64,000 nucleotides of DNA from Acinetobacter higginsii (GTDB lineage Bacteria; Pseudomonadota; Gammaproteobacteria; Pseudomonadales; Moraxellaceae), in the NCBI RefSeq assembly GCF_000369525.1, contig NZ_KB850073.1:62001-126000 (forward strand). Direction: 5' to 3'. The notes under the pieces were generated by a model, which had not been told where the DNA came from, did not search any database, and was given only the letters and a program-made list of their open reading frames with translations. Position 1 is the stretch's first letter. Every line of letters begins with the position of its first letter. The translations under genes and the position numbers were made by a program. This document shows positions 1 to 8,464 of the stretch, piece by piece.

Positions 1-565
1 ATGGCGCACCAATCATGGCGCCTCCACCAAAGCCCATAATGGCAAGACCTGTTGCTAAACCACGACGGTCTGGAAACCATTTAATCAGGGTAGATACAGG
101 TGAAATATAACCAAGCCCAAGCCCTATACCCCCTATTCCACCTCCCAACCACAATAACCACAACTGATGCGTATAAACACCCAGCGCAGATAAGATCAAA
201 CCACTTGCCCAGCAAAATGCAGCAACCACACCTGCCTTTCGCGGTCCTGCATGTTCAAGCCAACCACCAAACAAAAATGCGGATGAACCCAAAAAGACAA
301 AAAATAGCGTGTACATAATGCTTAATGTAGACACACTCCAGTCGCAGGTTGTAGTGAACAACTGCTCAAGCAGACCTATATTTTTACATTCGATCGGGGC
401 ATCAATTCCCAATGCTTTGGATAATGGCAACCAGAACACGGAAAAGCCATAGGCCATACCAATACTGAGATGAATCGCTAACGCGGCAGGAGGCAATAGC
501 CAACGGTTATAACCAGAATGGGCAATCGTGCGTTCCTTGGCCAGAAGTGAAAGTCGTCTTTCCAT
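1..565 (-). CDS. OFA-family MFS transporter, N-terminal part (runs off the window)
   Basis: The first 188 codons of a major facilitator protein are read on the minus strand from an ATG at 565 with no stop before the window edge. The N-terminus is a short basic stretch (MERRLSLLAKERTIAH) followed by transmembrane segments. Between the second and third segments is a loop with a basic patch (EHAGPRK), and after the fourth segment comes WFPDRRGLATGLAIMGFGGG, which resembles the loop 4-5 signature of the oxalate/formate antiporter (OFA) family. Such proteins exchange or import small carboxylates at the inner membrane; the substrate here cannot be predicted. The 200 bp upstream (566-766) hold only AT-rich promoter-like DNA. 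The fold call is firm, the OFA subfamily moderately so. Confidence 0.8.
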   Translation of the reverse strand, partial: MERRLSLLAKERTIAHSGYNRWLLPPAALAIHLSIGMAYGFSVFWLPLSKALGIDAPIECKNIGLLEQLFTTTCDWSVSTLSIMYTLFFVFLGSSAFLFGGWLEHAGPRKAGVVAAFCWASGLILSALGVYTHQLWLLWLGGGIGGIGLGLGYISPVSTLIKWFPDRRGLATGLAIMGFGGGAMIGAP

Positions 566-766
566 GTACAATCTCCATACCTTCACTGCTAAAGAGAAGT
601 TAGTATTATTCATTTGGGTCTAGGCAGCGATTCGCGCTGATGCCAGAGCTTGGTATTATGCTTATTTTTCAGTGAAGGCCAATCAAATGATTGTGCAAAA
701 AATATCTTGTTCTTATCAAGTAGCTTTTTTTAATAAATAGTACATAACAGATTTAATGATTTAAAA

Positions 767-795
767 AAAAATCCTGTGCCATGCACAGGATTTTT
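767..795. terminator. Rho-independent terminator after the Dph6-like gene
   Basis: A 13-bp perfect stem (AAAAATCCTGTGC with its complement, loop CAT) lies 2 bp past the stop of the minus-strand ATP-pyrophosphatase gene. Reading on the minus strand it is followed by a run of T. It closes the 2987-798 transcription unit. Confidence 0.85.
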
Positions 796-797
796 GC

Positions 798-1508
798 TTA
801 GGATTCGGCAAAGATCGCTTGCCAATAATGATAGGTTTTCTCTTCCCCATCTTCTAACTTAAACTGGTATGACATCTGACGAATTTCAGCAATTTCAAAT
901 TCAACAGGATGTTTGAATAAACCGCCTGCATAAGCAAAGGTATGGTATTCGCCATTTTCACCACAAACATCAACATCGCTGGGCATCCGCTCAAGCAAAG
1001 CTGCATCGATATCCTGTCCAATAAACGACTCATCCAATTTACTGGCATCGGTCACGATGATTTTGGTTTGAATGCCTGAATCCAAGAAATCCTGCATCAC
1101 TTCAAGCGAGTTCAGATTCCATATCGGCTCAACCACTTCAATACCTAAAGGATGCAAACGGTCTTCACGATATTTGCGTACATCGCTGAGGTAAATATCA
1201 CCAAAGATAAAGTGCTCAACACCCTGTGCCTTAAAATGATTGGCTGCATCGAGCATACGTTGCTCATAGACAGGCAGACTTTTTGGTAGAAATACAGGAT
1301 AAAGTGGAATACCAATACTTTCAGCCTGCTTTTCAAGCAATGCATGTGGAATGGCATGCATAGATGACAACGCTGTTTCTTCATTGACCGTGGTTAATAA
1401 AGCAACTACCTCAAATTCATTTTGCTGTAAGACTTTATACAGTGCCAATGAAGAGTCTTTACCACCGCTCCAATTAAAAACAGCTTTCTTACGATTATTC
1501 ACACTCAT
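798..1508 (-). CDS. Dph6-like adenine nucleotide alpha-hydrolase (ATP pyrophosphatase)
   Basis: A 236-residue protein of the PP-loop ATP pyrophosphatase superfamily. The nucleotide-binding loop SGGKDSS is at residues 14-20, right after the first beta strand, and later segments (GDIYLSDVRKYRE, GENGEYHTF) match the diphthine-ammonia ligase (Dph6/MJ0570) family. These enzymes adenylate a carboxyl or carbonyl group before amidation or thiolation. Bacteria lack diphthamide, so the bacterial substrate is unknown. The start codon overlaps the stop of the upstream SDR gene by four bases (ATGA), which implies translational coupling within a unit that also includes the 2325-2987 gene. A terminator follows immediately. 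Fold assignment is strong; the biological role is not known. Confidence 0.85.
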   Translation of the reverse strand: MSVNNRKKAVFNWSGGKDSSLALYKVLQQNEFEVVALLTTVNEETALSSMHAIPHALLEKQAESIGIPLYPVFLPKSLPVYEQRMLDAANHFKAQGVEHFIFGDIYLSDVRKYREDRLHPLGIEVVEPIWNLNSLEVMQDFLDSGIQTKIIVTDASKLDESFIGQDIDAALLERMPSDVDVCGENGEYHTFAYAGGLFKHPVEFEIAEIRQMSYQFKLEDGEEKTYHYWQAIFAES

Positions 1509-2317
1509 TTCACTTTCATTTTGCGAATCATCTTATACAACAAGTTTGGTGACAATCGAGAAACCAACACACCCAATTGTTCTTTTTTCCCACCGACCAC
1601 AATATATTGCTCACCTGCCATCAAGGATTCCACCACACGCTCAGCAAATACATCGGCATCTAAACCATTTTCAATCGCTTCATCCTGATGGCCTTGAGGC
1701 TTGCCTTCACCATTTAAGGCATTAAAAGAGACATTGGTTTTGACAAAGCCCGGGAAGACCACCGAAACTTCAACACCTTCTGGTGCAACTTCAGCACGCA
1801 AACTGTTGGCCCACATATGAATCGCTGCCTTAGCCGCAGAATAAGTGGCACGATATTGTGTTCCTAATAAGCCCGCGACACTGGAAACGAACACTACTCG
1901 ACCTGATTTTTGTTGCAGAAAAGTCGGTAACACGGTTTTAGTAAAAAAGACCTGTGAAAAGTAGTCGACTTCCATGATGGCACGTTCAGTTTGCATGGTG
2001 GTGTCTTGAATTAAAGCACGTTGACTTAAACCGGCATTATTGATCAGCCAGTCAATACGTCCTTTACAGGCCAAGACCTGTTCATGCGCATGGCGGACTT
2101 GAGCTTCATCGGTAATATCTGCGGCAATCGAAAGATGCTGTTCGGGCTTGAGTAATCCAACGCGTACCGCTTCCAATTCATCATAGCGGCGGGAGGTCAG
2201 CACCACTTGTGCGCCTTGCAATGCACACTCCCGCGCCAAGGCTTTACCTAAGCCAGACGAAGCACCCGTAATCCACACCACTTTATTTTCAAGAGTTTTG
2301 AGTTTTGCCATTTCCAT
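1505..2317 (-). CDS. SDR-family short-chain dehydrogenase/reductase
   Basis: A classical short-chain dehydrogenase of 270 residues. The Rossmann glycine motif TGASSGLG is at 17-24, NNAG at 93-96, the catalytic serine region VSS at 144-146, and the YSAAK tyrosine/lysine pair at Y159 and K163. The sequence most resembles the DHRS7-like SDR group (no quinone or sugar-specific features seen), and the C-terminus is basic (KMIRKMKVK), which could contact membrane. It starts 7 bp after the unknown gene upstream and its stop overlaps the Dph6-like start, so the three are probably co-transcribed. An AGG element precedes the chosen ATG; a second in-frame ATG two codons later is possible. Substrate unknown. 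Confidence 0.88.
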   Translation of the reverse strand: MEMAKLKTLENKVVWITGASSGLGKALARECALQGAQVVLTSRRYDELEAVRVGLLKPEQHLSIAADITDEAQVRHAHEQVLACKGRIDWLINNAGLSQRALIQDTTMQTERAIMEVDYFSQVFFTKTVLPTFLQQKSGRVVFVSSVAGLLGTQYRATYSAAKAAIHMWANSLRAEVAPEGVEVSVVFPGFVKTNVSFNALNGEGKPQGHQDEAIENGLDADVFAERVVESLMAGEQYIVVGGKKEQLGVLVSRLSPNLLYKMIRKMKVK

Positions 2318-2324
2318 GCCCTAC

Positions 2325-2987
2325 CTATGCTTGATGACGCATAAATTTCAGGAAGTAATCTACATACGTTGCCGCGACTTGCTGATCAATTTGCGTGCCT
2401 AATTTTTCCAAACGCTTATAACCCAAATGTGTAGTCATATTAATGACCCCATTAAGGGTTTTATCGACCACGAAATTAAACTTGAGACATTTCTTTGGTT
2501 CACGAATCAAATGGGTCACACCAGCATCAATCACTTCAGTGAGAAGTTTGAGTGCATTTGAAATTTCTCGATGATCTCCGCCTGCCAACTTTTGGCTAGA
2601 AGCGATGACCTTCTGAGCCAAATGCTGCTCAACAGGATAAGTCATATACACCTGTTCATCTTCAAGTTGCAGGGTTTTAGAGAGATATTCCACCAAAGGA
2701 ATTAAGCGGTCATTGCCAAAAAATGAAATCGACCATGGCATATATTTGCGAATTGCTTCCAAAATTTGCTGAATGACTTTTTCAGATTCACCCGTTTGTG
2801 AATACTGCTGATTTTCTTGTAACAGCACCATAAACACTTGTTCAATCACTTCACAAGCCATTTCAGACAATACGCTGCCTAAGGCACTGGCCTGACTTTC
2901 TTTATGTCCTTGCAATAATTGCGCTCGAATATGTGCAAACCTTGCATAAGTATCCGTATGAATATTTAAAAAAACGGCGGTGTTCAT
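2325..2987 (-). CDS. Uncharacterised protein, paralogue A of a tandem pair
   Basis: A 220-residue soluble protein I do not recognise. It aligns end to end with the neighbouring 3101-3781 product. Shared blocks are the N-terminal segment around SVLSEMACEVIEQVF, then YMPWSISFFGNDRL, then REPKKCLKFNFVVDKTLNGV, then HLGYKRLEKLG. No signal peptide, membrane span or catalytic motif is evident; the composition suggests an all-helical globular protein. A Shine-Dalgarno-like AGGG precedes the ATG. It lies 7 bp upstream of the SDR gene and so heads that operon, while its paralogue has its own terminator. Function unknown; the pair is discussed as a finding. Confidence 0.75.
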   Translation of the reverse strand: MNTAVFLNIHTDTYARFAHIRAQLLQGHKESQASALGSVLSEMACEVIEQVFMVLLQENQQYSQTGESEKVIQQILEAIRKYMPWSISFFGNDRLIPLVEYLSKTLQLEDEQVYMTYPVEQHLAQKVIASSQKLAGGDHREISNALKLLTEVIDAGVTHLIREPKKCLKFNFVVDKTLNGVINMTTHLGYKRLEKLGTQIDQQVAATYVDYFLKFMRHQA

Positions 2988-3015
2988 TTTAATAACCCTA
3001 ATTGTAAGATTCCAT

Positions 3016-3043
3016 AAAAAAAGAGCTTGTTAAACAAGCCCTT
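3016..3043 (-). terminator. Terminator between the two paralogous genes
   Basis: On the minus strand a stem (GCTTGTT / AACAAGC, extended by G-T and G-C pairs) is followed by seven T. It sits between the stop of paralogue B and the start of paralogue A, so the two copies are probably transcribed separately, or A is only reached by read-through. Confidence 0.7.
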
Positions 3044-3100
3044 TTATCAAATCTATTTTTCTATCATTTTTGGCATTGTACACGCCGAATTTAGCACAAT

Positions 3101-3781
3101 CTATTCTGTATCGACATGCATAAATGCTAAAAAATGATTGACGCAATCGGTTGCTGCATTGCTATCCACTTGATTACCCATTTTCTCTAAACGCTTATAA
3201 CTTAAATGGGCAGTCATATTGATCACCCCATTTAAGGTTTTATCCACCACAGTATTAAAGTTGAGACATTTTTTCGGTTCACGGATCAAACTGGTCACCC
3301 CCAAATCCACGATTTGAATCAGGGTTTGAAACACATCGACCATATCACTGATTTCATTATTCTTGAGTTGGGTGACCAATGTATGTGCCTGCTGTACCAA
3401 TTGTCGATCAATCGGATAAGATACATAAACCCGCTCATCGTGATACTTGATCATATTGGAAAAGTAATTGGCAAAGGGACACAGACGCTCATTCCCAAAA
3501 AAAGCAATCGACCACGGCATATATTTACGCACCGCAGCAATGATCTGTTGAATCACTCTTTCAGATTCAGCAGTATTTTTCTGGGTGAGCTGCGTCGGCT
3601 GACGATTTTGAATCAAGAGTACTGAAAACACTTGCTCGACAATCTCACAGGCAATTTCGGATAACACCTCACCCAAGATACGGGATTGACTCTCATGCGT
3701 ACCAGCATTGAGCTGCTGGCGGATGGTTTCAAATTGTCCATGTGTGACGTCATTAATTTTCAACAGGATTGAATAACTCAT
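3101..3781 (-). CDS. Uncharacterised protein, paralogue B of a tandem pair
   Basis: A 226-residue homologue of the 2325-2987 protein. I place the start at the third in-frame ATG (3781) because this makes the N-terminus (MSYSILLKINDV) line up exactly with the paralogue (MNTAVFLNIHTD), and because AAAAAAGGG stands at a suitable distance upstream. The same conserved blocks recur: VLSEIACEIVEQVFSVLL, YMPWSIAFFGNERL, REPKKCLNFNTVVDKTLNGV and HLSYKRLEKMG. A small insertion (ITQKNTAES-like stretch near residue 78) and a different central segment distinguish it. No known domain is recognised. The pair reads as an old tandem duplication kept under selection. Confidence 0.75.
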   Translation of the reverse strand: MSYSILLKINDVTHGQFETIRQQLNAGTHESQSRILGEVLSEIACEIVEQVFSVLLIQNRQPTQLTQKNTAESERVIQQIIAAVRKYMPWSIAFFGNERLCPFANYFSNMIKYHDERVYVSYPIDRQLVQQAHTLVTQLKNNEISDMVDVFQTLIQIVDLGVTSLIREPKKCLNFNTVVDKTLNGVINMTAHLSYKRLEKMGNQVDSNAATDCVNHFLAFMHVDTE

Positions 3782-3850
3782 GAGAAGCATCCCTTTTTTA
3801 GTTTTTTGCATTCTTATATTGTTGTTTTGAGCATCAATATTTTTAAGTTA

Positions 3851-3866
3851 TGTGATGCATTACACA
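3851..3866. promoter_or_regulatory. CRP/Vfr-like dyad in the divergent region upstream of valS
   Basis: TGTGATGCATTACACA matches the CRP-family pattern TGTGA-N6-TCACA with one mismatch. It lies in the 371-bp region between the divergently read paralogue B gene and valS, 70 bp from the former and about 290 bp from the latter. The rest of that region shows a TACAAT at 4110-4115 that could be the valS -10 element, without a convincing -35. Single-site match by eye only. Confidence 0.3.
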
Positions 3867-4152
3867 AATCTAATCCTATTTGTATAAAAATCCAACGCCT
3901 TTCATCGGCTTTTTTCAAAAAAATGAAGTCTATAAAGACTTTATCTTGATTGAGCTGTCGATCATCAGGCATAAAAGCCACATGATGAAGCTGTACTAAA
4001 CGTCTCCTTTATAAAAGCTCAAAAAACAGCAATTCAGACATTATTTAAGCAGCTTTTCGCATTAACACTTGGCGCGGCTGAAATGCCTACAGAAGCGAGG
4101 ATTTTTTGCTACAATAGATCTAATTTTTTATTCAATTTTAATCTTCTGTACT

Positions 4153-7053
4153 ATGACTGACGCTCAATCTGCTCAAAATATTGCAACCACTTACGATCCA
4201 ACCGAGATCGAAAAGAAATGGTATCAAATCTGGGAACAACAAGGTTATTTCAAACCATCAGGTCAAGGTGAATCATTCTGTATCATGATTCCACCACCGA
4301 ACGTCACCGGTAGCTTGCACATGGGACATGGCTTTAACAATGCCATCATGGATGCACTGACCCGTTACAACCGTATGATGGGTAAAAATACCTTATGGCA
4401 ACCAGGAACTGACCATGCGGGGATTGCAACGCAGATGGTGGTCGAGCGCCAATTGGGTGCACAAGGTGTCAGCCGCCATGACTTAGGTCGTGAAAAATTC
4501 ATCGAAAAAATCTGGGAATGGAAAGAGCAATCAGGCGATACCATCACCCGTCAGATCCGTCGTTTAGGTTCTTCAGTGGACTGGTCGCGCGAACGCTTCA
4601 CGATGGATGAAGGTTTGTCGAATGCAGTAAAAGAAGTGTTCGTAAAACTGCATGAAGATGGTTTGATCTACCGTGGTAAACGTCTCGTCAACTGGGATCC
4701 GAAACTACAAACGGCGCTTTCAGACTTAGAAGTTGAATCGGATAAAGAAGAAGCAGGTTCATTGTGGCACTTCAAATATTTCTTTGAAGATAAAAACCTC
4801 CGTACCCATGATGGTAAAGACCACATCGTTGTCGCGACCACTCGTCCTGAAACCTTGTTAGGTGATACCGCGGTTGCTGTGGCACTTGATGATGAACGCT
4901 ATACGCATCTTGTAGGTCAGAACATTATCCTGCCAATTACAGGTCGTGCTGTTCCAATCGTTAAAGATGAATATGTAGATAAAGAATTCGGTACAGGCTG
5001 TGTGAAAATCACCCCTGCACATGACTTTAACGACTATGAAGTCGGTAAGCGTTGTGAATTACCAATCATTAATATCTTCAATAAAAATGCAGAAGTATTG
5101 GCTGAGTTTGAATACATCGCCAAAGCGGGCGAGCAAATTTCTAAAACCATCCCTGCCCCTGCGGACTATATTGGTTTAGAGCGTTTTGAAGCACGTAAAA
5201 AACTGGTTGAACAAGCAGAAGCTGAAGGCTGGTTAGATCAAATCCAACCTTATACGCTTAAACCACCACGCGGTGACCGTTCAGGTGTAATCGTTGAGCC
5301 ATTATTGACAGATCAATGGTATGTAAAAATTGCTCCATTGGCGCAACCTGCAATTGAAGCGGTTCAAGACGGTCGTATCAAGTTTGTTCCTGAACAGTAC
5401 AGCAACATGTACATGGCGTGGATGAACAACATCCAAGACTGGTGTATCTCTCGTCAGCTTTGGTGGGGTCACCGTATCCCAGCTTGGTACGACGCTGAAG
5501 GCAACATCTATGTGGGTCGTGACGAAGCCGAAGTCCGCACCAAAAACAACATCCCTGCCGATGTTGCGTTAAATCAAGATGAAGACGTACTGGATACATG
5601 GTTCTCTTCTGCGCTGTGGACCTTCTCAACCTTAGGTTGGACTGGCGATGCCAAGAAAGATGCGGAGAACTATTTCCTTAATACGTTCCACCCAACTGAT
5701 GTATTGGTGACTGGTTTTGACATCATCTTCTTCTGGGTTGCGCGTATGATTATGTTTACGATGCACTTCATGAAGAATGAAGATGGTACGCCACAAGTAC
5801 CGTTTAAAACGGTCTATGTTCACGGTCTGGTTCGTGATGGCGAAGGTCAAAAAATGTCGAAGTCTAAGGGTAACGTACTTGACCCATTAGACCTGATTGA
5901 CGGTGTTGACCTTGAAACCTTGGTACAAAAACGTACGACAGGTCTGATGAATCCAAAACAAGCAGCGAAGATTGAAAAATCAACCCGTAAAGAATTCCCT
6001 GAAGGTATTCAAGCTTATGGTACTGACGCAGTTCGCTTCACGTTCTGTGCGCTTGCCAATACGGGTCGTGACATTAAGTTCGATATGAAACGTGTTGAAG
6101 GCTACCGTAACTTTGCCAACAAAATCTGGAACGCTACCCGTTTCGTATTGATGAATGTTGAAGGTCAAACCGTTGCTCAAGAAGCTCGTCCTGAGTTATG
6201 GGAACTTCCAGAAAAATGGATCATGAGCCGTCTGCAAAAAGCAGAGGCTGCGGTACATCAAGCATTTGCGACTTATCGTTTAGACCTTGCTGCACAAGCA
6301 ATCTATGACTTTATCTGGAATGAATACTGTGATTGGTATGTTGAGTTAACCAAACCCGTTCTGAACGATGCCAATGTCTCTGAAGAGCGTAAAGCGGAAG
6401 TTCGTCGTGTGTTACTTGCGGTGATGGAAGCATCTTTACGTTTGGCACATCCATTGATGCCGTATTTGACAGAAGAAATCTGGCAAACCCTTGCGCCGAT
6501 GTTAGGCAAAGGTGGTGCTACAATTATGACTGCCCAATACCCTGTTCCTGATCAAGCGAAAGTGAATGATCAAGCTGAAGCAGATATGCAGTGGTTACAA
6601 GGTTTGATTGGTGCGGTACGTAACATCCGTGGTGAAATGGGCTTAGGTAATGCGCGTTTATTGCCTGTATTACTCAAGAATATTTCTGATGCTGAGCGTG
6701 AGCAAATCATCCGTATCGAAGCTTTATTCAAAGCATTGGCTAAAGTTGAAAGCATCGAGTTCTTAAGCAATGAGCAAGAACCACCGTTGTCTTGTTCTAG
6801 CGTTGTCAGCCATGCTTCGGTATTTGTACCAATGAAAGGCTTGATTGATCCGAAAGCTGAATTGGGTCGTTTGCAGAAGGACTTGGATAAGGTTCAAAAG
6901 CAACATGATCAAATTGCCAATAAACTTTCAAATGAAGGTTTTGTTGCTAAGGCACCAGCAGCGGTTGTTGAGGGTGAAAAAGTGAAATTGGCTGAGTTTG
7001 CTGATCAGTTAGTGAAAATTAAGCAAAGTATGGAGCAAATTGCTGCGCTTTAA
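4153..7053 (+). CDS. valS: Valine--tRNA ligase
   Basis: A class I aminoacyl-tRNA synthetase of 966 residues that charges tRNA-Val and proofreads threonine through its CP1 editing domain. Visible signatures are the HMGH form of the HIGH motif at residues 56-59 (within PNVTGSLHMGHG), the WSRERF and editing-domain stretches (TTRPETLLGDTAVAV), the DVLDTWFSSALWTFSTLGW tract and KMSKS at 567-571. The C-terminal arm (KAELGRLQKDLDKVQKQHDQ) is the coiled coil that contacts the tRNA. The frame stays open upstream to a TTG at 4069, but MTDAQ at 4153 is the natural start by family length (E. coli 951). It is followed at once by a strong terminator. Confidence 0.97.
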   Translation: MTDAQSAQNIATTYDPTEIEKKWYQIWEQQGYFKPSGQGESFCIMIPPPNVTGSLHMGHGFNNAIMDALTRYNRMMGKNTLWQPGTDHAGIATQMVVERQLGAQGVSRHDLGREKFIEKIWEWKEQSGDTITRQIRRLGSSVDWSRERFTMDEGLSNAVKEVFVKLHEDGLIYRGKRLVNWDPKLQTALSDLEVESDKEEAGSLWHFKYFFEDKNLRTHDGKDHIVVATTRPETLLGDTAVAVALDDERYTHLVGQNIILPITGRAVPIVKDEYVDKEFGTGCVKITPAHDFNDYEVGKRCELPIINIFNKNAEVLAEFEYIAKAGEQISKTIPAPADYIGLERFEARKKLVEQAEAEGWLDQIQPYTLKPPRGDRSGVIVEPLLTDQWYVKIAPLAQPAIEAVQDGRIKFVPEQYSNMYMAWMNNIQDWCISRQLWWGHRIPAWYDAEGNIYVGRDEAEVRTKNNIPADVALNQDEDVLDTWFSSALWTFSTLGWTGDAKKDAENYFLNTFHPTDVLVTGFDIIFFWVARMIMFTMHFMKNEDGTPQVPFKTVYVHGLVRDGEGQKMSKSKGNVLDPLDLIDGVDLETLVQKRTTGLMNPKQAAKIEKSTRKEFPEGIQAYGTDAVRFTFCALANTGRDIKFDMKRVEGYRNFANKIWNATRFVLMNVEGQTVAQEARPELWELPEKWIMSRLQKAEAAVHQAFATYRLDLAAQAIYDFIWNEYCDWYVELTKPVLNDANVSEERKAEVRRVLLAVMEASLRLAHPLMPYLTEEIWQTLAPMLGKGGATIMTAQYPVPDQAKVNDQAEADMQWLQGLIGAVRNIRGEMGLGNARLLPVLLKNISDAEREQIIRIEALFKALAKVESIEFLSNEQEPPLSCSSVVSHASVFVPMKGLIDPKAELGRLQKDLDKVQKQHDQIANKLSNEGFVAKAPAAVVEGEKVKLAEFADQLVKIKQSMEQIAAL

Positions 7054-7068
7054 GCAGCAATTTGATTC

Positions 7069-7098
7069 AAAAAATCCCCTCGAATGAGGGGATTTTTT
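7069..7098. terminator. Bidirectional terminator between valS and the orphan minus-strand gene
   Basis: A 13-bp perfect stem (AAAAAATCCCCTC and complement, GAAT loop) ends in T on both strands. The last bases of the 3' arm form part of the stop codon of the convergent 7097-8392 gene. Confidence 0.9.
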
Positions 7099-8392
7099 AC
7101 TTCACTCTTTGATTAATTCTTTCAAATGGAGAATCATGAAATACGTTACCTAATGTCATATAATCTTTTTCAAAAATATTAAAAAGATCTCTAACTTTGG
7201 ACTCAGTAAATGTGACTCTTACTAAATGTGAACTACTCACATTAATATTAAACTCATCATATTTTTCTGCAAGCCTTGGAGTTGATAATCTTTTTGTCGT
7301 TTCTCTATCTAAAGGATTTTCATTTCCATCGATAAATTTTTCTAAATACTCCCAATCATGGAAAAAGGAAAAATCAAGCATTTTATCTAATCTTGAATTA
7401 TTTTCACATATTTGTTGTTGCAGCAAATCATCAGACAATAACTCTGAAGAAAAAAAACTTTTATTTTTCTTAAAAGATTCATTTCTAACCCAATACTGCA
7501 ACACCATGGATACGTGATGTTGTAACGTACTATACATAATAGTGATAGGCAGATTATAGTCAGCCTCATCCGTGGTAAAACCGTTAATTTTTTGAGAGCT
7601 TGATACTTTAGTATAATATGTTCCTGCACCATAAATATCTTTTGCCCACTCATATTTTTCATTGAGTTTAGACATTATCTGAGGGTAGACAGTACTCCAA
7701 ATCCCACTCACAGCGGGACCTTGATCCTCTGTATAAAGTTTTTTAACCTCGATTAATGTACATTGTTGCATACCTATATACTGGTCAAGAATTCTTCTAT
7801 ATTCAGGTTTAATTTTCTCACCATTTTCATCAACTATCAGAATTAAATAGAAGTTATTAAGATCATTTGCATTAAAGTGATCAATAATCTCACAAATAGC
7901 TTGTCCCGAAACTACAGTGTCAATAAAAATAAATTTATCATTAGGCAAATTATAGTGAAGCGAATGATACCACTCTTCATGAGCTACTTTTTCAACTAAG
8001 AATCTGTAAAATTTTAAATACATGCTATTTTTTTTAGCATCAATTAAATCTTTAAGTACTTTTACCCAGAAACCCCTTATAGATTGAGAATTAAATTCGT
8101 CAAAAGGGTCTGCTGAGAAAGGTAATACACAGTAGTTACCCAAACAATCCTTTAAACTTTCCATTTTAAAAGCTAATCTTTCATCTCTACTTTCAAATGT
8201 CTGCAATTTTAAATAATTTAACGAAGATGCATTTCTTAAAAATGGCATAGCTCCACGACTTGGAACTACAATACTACTGTAATCACCATCTAAAGTTTTT
8301 AAATATTCATATAAATCCATTGAAGCCTTAGCATAACTATAAACATTCTCTTTATTAAAAAAATCTTTCCAAGTATTATTCAGCTCAGCCAC
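7097..8392 (-). CDS. Orphan protein with a phosphoribosyltransferase-like motif
   Basis: A 431-residue protein I cannot assign to a named family. The N-terminal third looks like a type I phosphoribosyltransferase fold: SSIVVPSRGAMPF (39-51) resembles the first strand and loop, and FIFIDTVVSGQA (154-165) resembles the PRPP-binding loop (hydrophobic strand, D158, T159, then SG). The usual second acidic residue is a threonine. The C-terminal two thirds have no recognised motif; there is no signal peptide or membrane span. The gene is markedly richer in A and T than valS or the genes beyond. It starts with GTG preceded by AGAGGG, stands alone, and converges on valS with its stop inside the valS terminator. 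Lateral acquisition is an inference from composition. Confidence 0.65.
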   Translation of the reverse strand: MAELNNTWKDFFNKENVYSYAKASMDLYEYLKTLDGDYSSIVVPSRGAMPFLRNASSLNYLKLQTFESRDERLAFKMESLKDCLGNYCVLPFSADPFDEFNSQSIRGFWVKVLKDLIDAKKNSMYLKFYRFLVEKVAHEEWYHSLHYNLPNDKFIFIDTVVSGQAICEIIDHFNANDLNNFYLILIVDENGEKIKPEYRRILDQYIGMQQCTLIEVKKLYTEDQGPAVSGIWSTVYPQIMSKLNEKYEWAKDIYGAGTYYTKVSSSQKINGFTTDEADYNLPITIMYSTLQHHVSMVLQYWVRNESFKKNKSFFSSELLSDDLLQQQICENNSRLDKMLDFSFFHDWEYLEKFIDGNENPLDRETTKRLSTPRLAEKYDEFNINVSSSHLVRVTFTESKVRDLFNIFEKDYMTLGNVFHDSPFERINQRVK

Positions 8393-8428
8393 ATTACCCT
8401 CTTTTAATGAGTTGTATAAAAATTTAAT

Positions 8429-8464
8429 AAATTAATTATATAATTAATTTTATTAAAATTAATT
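8429..8464. repeat. Overlapping AT-only inverted repeats
   Basis: Two dyads overlap: a 22-bp perfect palindrome at 8429-8450 and an 11-bp inverted repeat around one base at 8442-8464. They lie between the start of the orphan gene and the end of the DUF559 remnant. They contain no G or C, so they could arise by composition alone, or act as a weak terminator or promoter region. Confidence 0.5.

Noticed and set aside
4069..4152. Upstream extension of valS to a TTG start
   Set aside because: The extra 28 residues have no similarity to ValS N-termini; MTDAQ at 4153 gives the expected family length.
3782..4152. Riboswitch or T-box leader upstream of valS
   Set aside because: No specifier-loop or T-box motif is visible, and such leaders are not expected in this group.
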